A stretch of DNA of 64,000 nt from JAJUJL01 sp041736465 (GTDB lineage Bacteria; Chloroflexota; Anaerolineae; Anaerolineales; UBA4823), in assembly GCA_041736465.1 (NCBI GenBank), contig JBGSTO010000657.1, positions 1 to 64,000 of the forward strand. The letters run 5' to 3'. Positions 62,585-64,000 of this stretch are shown in pieces. A program made the position numbers and the translations under genes. Each line of letters opens with the position of its first letter. Position 1 is the first letter of the stretch. The notes beneath the pieces are model-generated. The model was not told the DNA's origin, did not search any database, and was given only the letters and a program-made list of their open reading frames with translations.

Positions 62585-63817
62585 ATGAGCATTCTCGATA
62601 TTGCCTTCAAAGACTTGCTGCAGGTTCTGCGGGACAAACGCTCCCTGCTCTTCATCGTTGCCATGCCCCTGATTTTCACGTTCGTCATGGGCTTTGCTTA
62701 TCGTGGTATGGTACAGACGCCCGACCTGCGCCTGGCGCTCGGGCTGGTGGATCAAGATCCAGAGGGTCAGCTGAGTGCAGCGTTGGGCTCCGAGCTGGAA
62801 CAGGCGGAAGGGCTGCGGCTGGAAAGGATTGACCTGCCAGATGCCCAGGAAGCCGTGCGCAGCGGCAATCTGTCAGCAGTGCTGGTGATACCGGCAGATT
62901 ACAGCGCTAAAACCCTGGCAGGCGAGAGCGTGCAGCTTCTCCTGGTGGTGGATCCGTTCAGCAACCAGGGGCAGTCGGCTCTCGAGCTGGTGCGCCCGGT
63001 AGTGATGCACCTGTCAAGTTCTGTGCAGATTGCAGAGCTTAGCCTGCAGCAGCTGGAGGCGCTGGCGCCGCTGGCGGACGAGGCTGCGCGGCGGTCGGAG
63101 AAATCCGCCGCATTCCAGGCGGCTGCGCTTGCCTGGACGCAGGCTCAGGATGCAGCGCGTGTGCAGGTGGAAAAGGTCACCGGCGCCCAACCATCTGGCG
63201 CTTCGACGCCATTCGGAGGCAACCCCTACAACCAATCCTCACCCGGCATCCTAGTGATGTTCACCTTGTTTGGGCTGATCACTTCCGCCACTCTGCTGGT
63301 GCAGGAGCGCAAGTCACGCACCCTGCAGCGCATGATGACCACCGCCCTGCACACCTGGGAGATCATCGCCGGGCATTTGCTGGCGATGTTCTTGCTGGTG
63401 ATGCTGCAGAGCCTGCTGCTGATCGTCTTCGGGCAGCTTGTTTTGGGCGTGGACTACATGCGCCAGCCCTTTGCTATCTTGCTGGTGATGACCAGCCTGG
63501 CTGCCTGGGCGGCAGCCCTGGGACTGCTGATCGGCACCATCGCCAAAGGCGACGAGCAGGTTATCCTGATCGCCATGATCAGTATGTTTCTGCTCTCCGC
63601 TCTGGGAGGCGCCTGGTTCCCGCTAGAAGGCGCCGGCAGGACGTTTGCCGCGGTAGGCGCGTTGACTCCCACAGCCTGGGCGATGACCGGTTTCCAGAAC
63701 CTGCTGGTGCGCGGCCTGTCATTCGATGCTGCCCTGCTGCCCTCTGCCGTACAGCTGGCGTATGCGCTGCTTTTCTTTGCAGTGGCGGTATGGCAGTTCC
63801 GTAAACAGGTGGCTTGA
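62585..63817 (+). CDS. ABC-2 type permease, second subunit
   Basis: The ATG at 62585 with GGAG eight bases upstream gives 410 residues. The layout is like the first permease: an N-terminal helix (about 20-40), an extracytoplasmic domain (about 45-220), and a C-terminal helix set with the signature QERKSRTLQRMMTTALHTW (about 238-256). The extracytoplasmic domain carries a Gln/Ala-rich helical stretch (near 155-190). It is the last gene of the exporter operon and is followed by a large hairpin. Confidence 0.92.
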   Translation: MSILDIAFKDLLQVLRDKRSLLFIVAMPLIFTFVMGFAYRGMVQTPDLRLALGLVDQDPEGQLSAALGSELEQAEGLRLERIDLPDAQEAVRSGNLSAVLVIPADYSAKTLAGESVQLLLVVDPFSNQGQSALELVRPVVMHLSSSVQIAELSLQQLEALAPLADEAARRSEKSAAFQAAALAWTQAQDAARVQVEKVTGAQPSGASTPFGGNPYNQSSPGILVMFTLFGLITSATLLVQERKSRTLQRMMTTALHTWEIIAGHLLAMFLLVMLQSLLLIVFGQLVLGVDYMRQPFAILLVMTSLAAWAAALGLLIGTIAKGDEQVILIAMISMFLLSALGGAWFPLEGAGRTFAAVGALTPTAWAMTGFQNLLVRGLSFDAALLPSAVQLAYALLFFAVAVWQFRKQVA

Positions 63818-63851
63818 GCGGGGGTTTCCTTGAGCTGATTTAGCAACTTAC

Positions 63852-63914
63852 AAACCCTGCTTCTCCGGCTTCAACCTGCAGTGGTGCAGCGAGCGGAAGA
63901 GCAGGGTTTTTGCT
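63852..63914. terminator. Bidirectional terminator between the exporter operon and a minus-strand gene
   Basis: AAACCCTGCT at 63852-63861 pairs with AGCAGGGTTT at 63900-63909 around a 38-base loop that holds an inner stem (CTGCA 63877-63881 with TGCAG 63886-63890). A T-run follows on the plus strand, and the minus-strand gene ending at 63915 would use the same hairpin. Confidence 0.8.
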
Positions 63915-64000
63915 TTACAGGTCTGCGAATTCGAGCAGCAGGCGGCGCAGCGCCTCCACCAGAGCCCGCAAGTCCTGCGGGGTGTTGTAGGCCTGCACCG
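63915..64000 (-). CDS. C-terminal end of a class-V aminotransferase or cysteine desulfurase-like protein (partial)
   Basis: The minus strand is open from the window edge to a TAA at 63917-63915 and reads a 27-residue peptide that begins VQAYNTPQDLRALVEAL and ends LLLEFADL. This is the characteristic C-terminus of PLP-dependent class-V aminotransferases and cysteine desulfurase-like enzymes (an YNT.EDID.L..AL pattern). The active-site part lies outside the window, so the substrate cannot be judged. It converges on the exporter operon and shares the terminator hairpin. Confidence 0.7.
   Translation of the reverse strand, partial: VQAYNTPQDLRALVEALRRLLLEFADL

Overview
The window most likely comes from a member of the Chloroflexota (Anaerolineae-like). 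This is inferred from gene content: secreted LVIVD and FG-GAP beta-propeller proteins, MalT-type regulators, many single-pass proteins with Pro/Thr-rich linkers, and a large anaerobic hydrogenase locus in moderately GC-rich DNA. No rRNA, tRNA, CRISPR array, prophage or insertion sequence was recognised.

Layout. 1-5260: cell-envelope and secreted proteins. 5551-17551 (minus): a complete hyf/hyc-type group 4 [NiFe]-hydrogenase operon in the order hyfA-B-C-D-E-F-G-H-I, then hycH, hycI and a CBS-domain protein. Both nickel-binding CxxC pairs are present in the large subunit, and its C-terminal tail closely resembles the HycI-cleaved peptide of E. coli HycE. 17552-17882: divergent control region with a strong plus-strand promoter whose -35 box lies inside a 14-bp palindrome. 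17883-20538 (plus): a NarX/NarL-like two-component pair closed by a terminator. 20827-26238 (plus): a five-gene operon for a RAM-domain protein, a [2Fe-2S] thioredoxin-like protein, NuoE, NuoF and an 816-residue FdhA/NuoG-like subunit.

That last subunit descends from NAD-linked formate dehydrogenases, but the catalytic Cys/Sec and His positions are Tyr386 and Ser387, the ligands of one N-terminal [4Fe-4S] cluster are gone, and the C-terminal molybdopterin-binding domain is absent. NuoF has also lost the cysteines of its N-terminal [2Fe-2S] domain. With no intact formate dehydrogenase in the window, I infer an NAD(P)H-linked electron-entry module that may serve the membrane hydrogenase in place of formate dehydrogenase. 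This is the main candidate for an undescribed system.

26483-50263 is mixed accessory and housekeeping content: a paralogue of the first gene, a PucR-type regulator, an AbrB/RelE toxin-antitoxin pair, a GNAT enzyme, a UGT-like glycosyltransferase, three methyltransferases, an M28 peptidase, a YdiJ-like FAD/Fe-S dehydrogenase, an M50 protease, a PhnP-like metallo-hydrolase, EamA and TauE transporters, and a phosphodiester glycosidase. 50371-56810 (minus) is a tight four-gene operon joining a PlsY-like acyltransferase, a rifampin-phosphotransferase-like PEP/pyruvate-binding enzyme and a MacB/Lol-type ABC transporter. 57085-63817 (plus) holds a MalT-like regulator, a small protein and a three-gene ABC-2 exporter. 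The right edge carries the 3' end of a minus-strand class-V aminotransferase gene.
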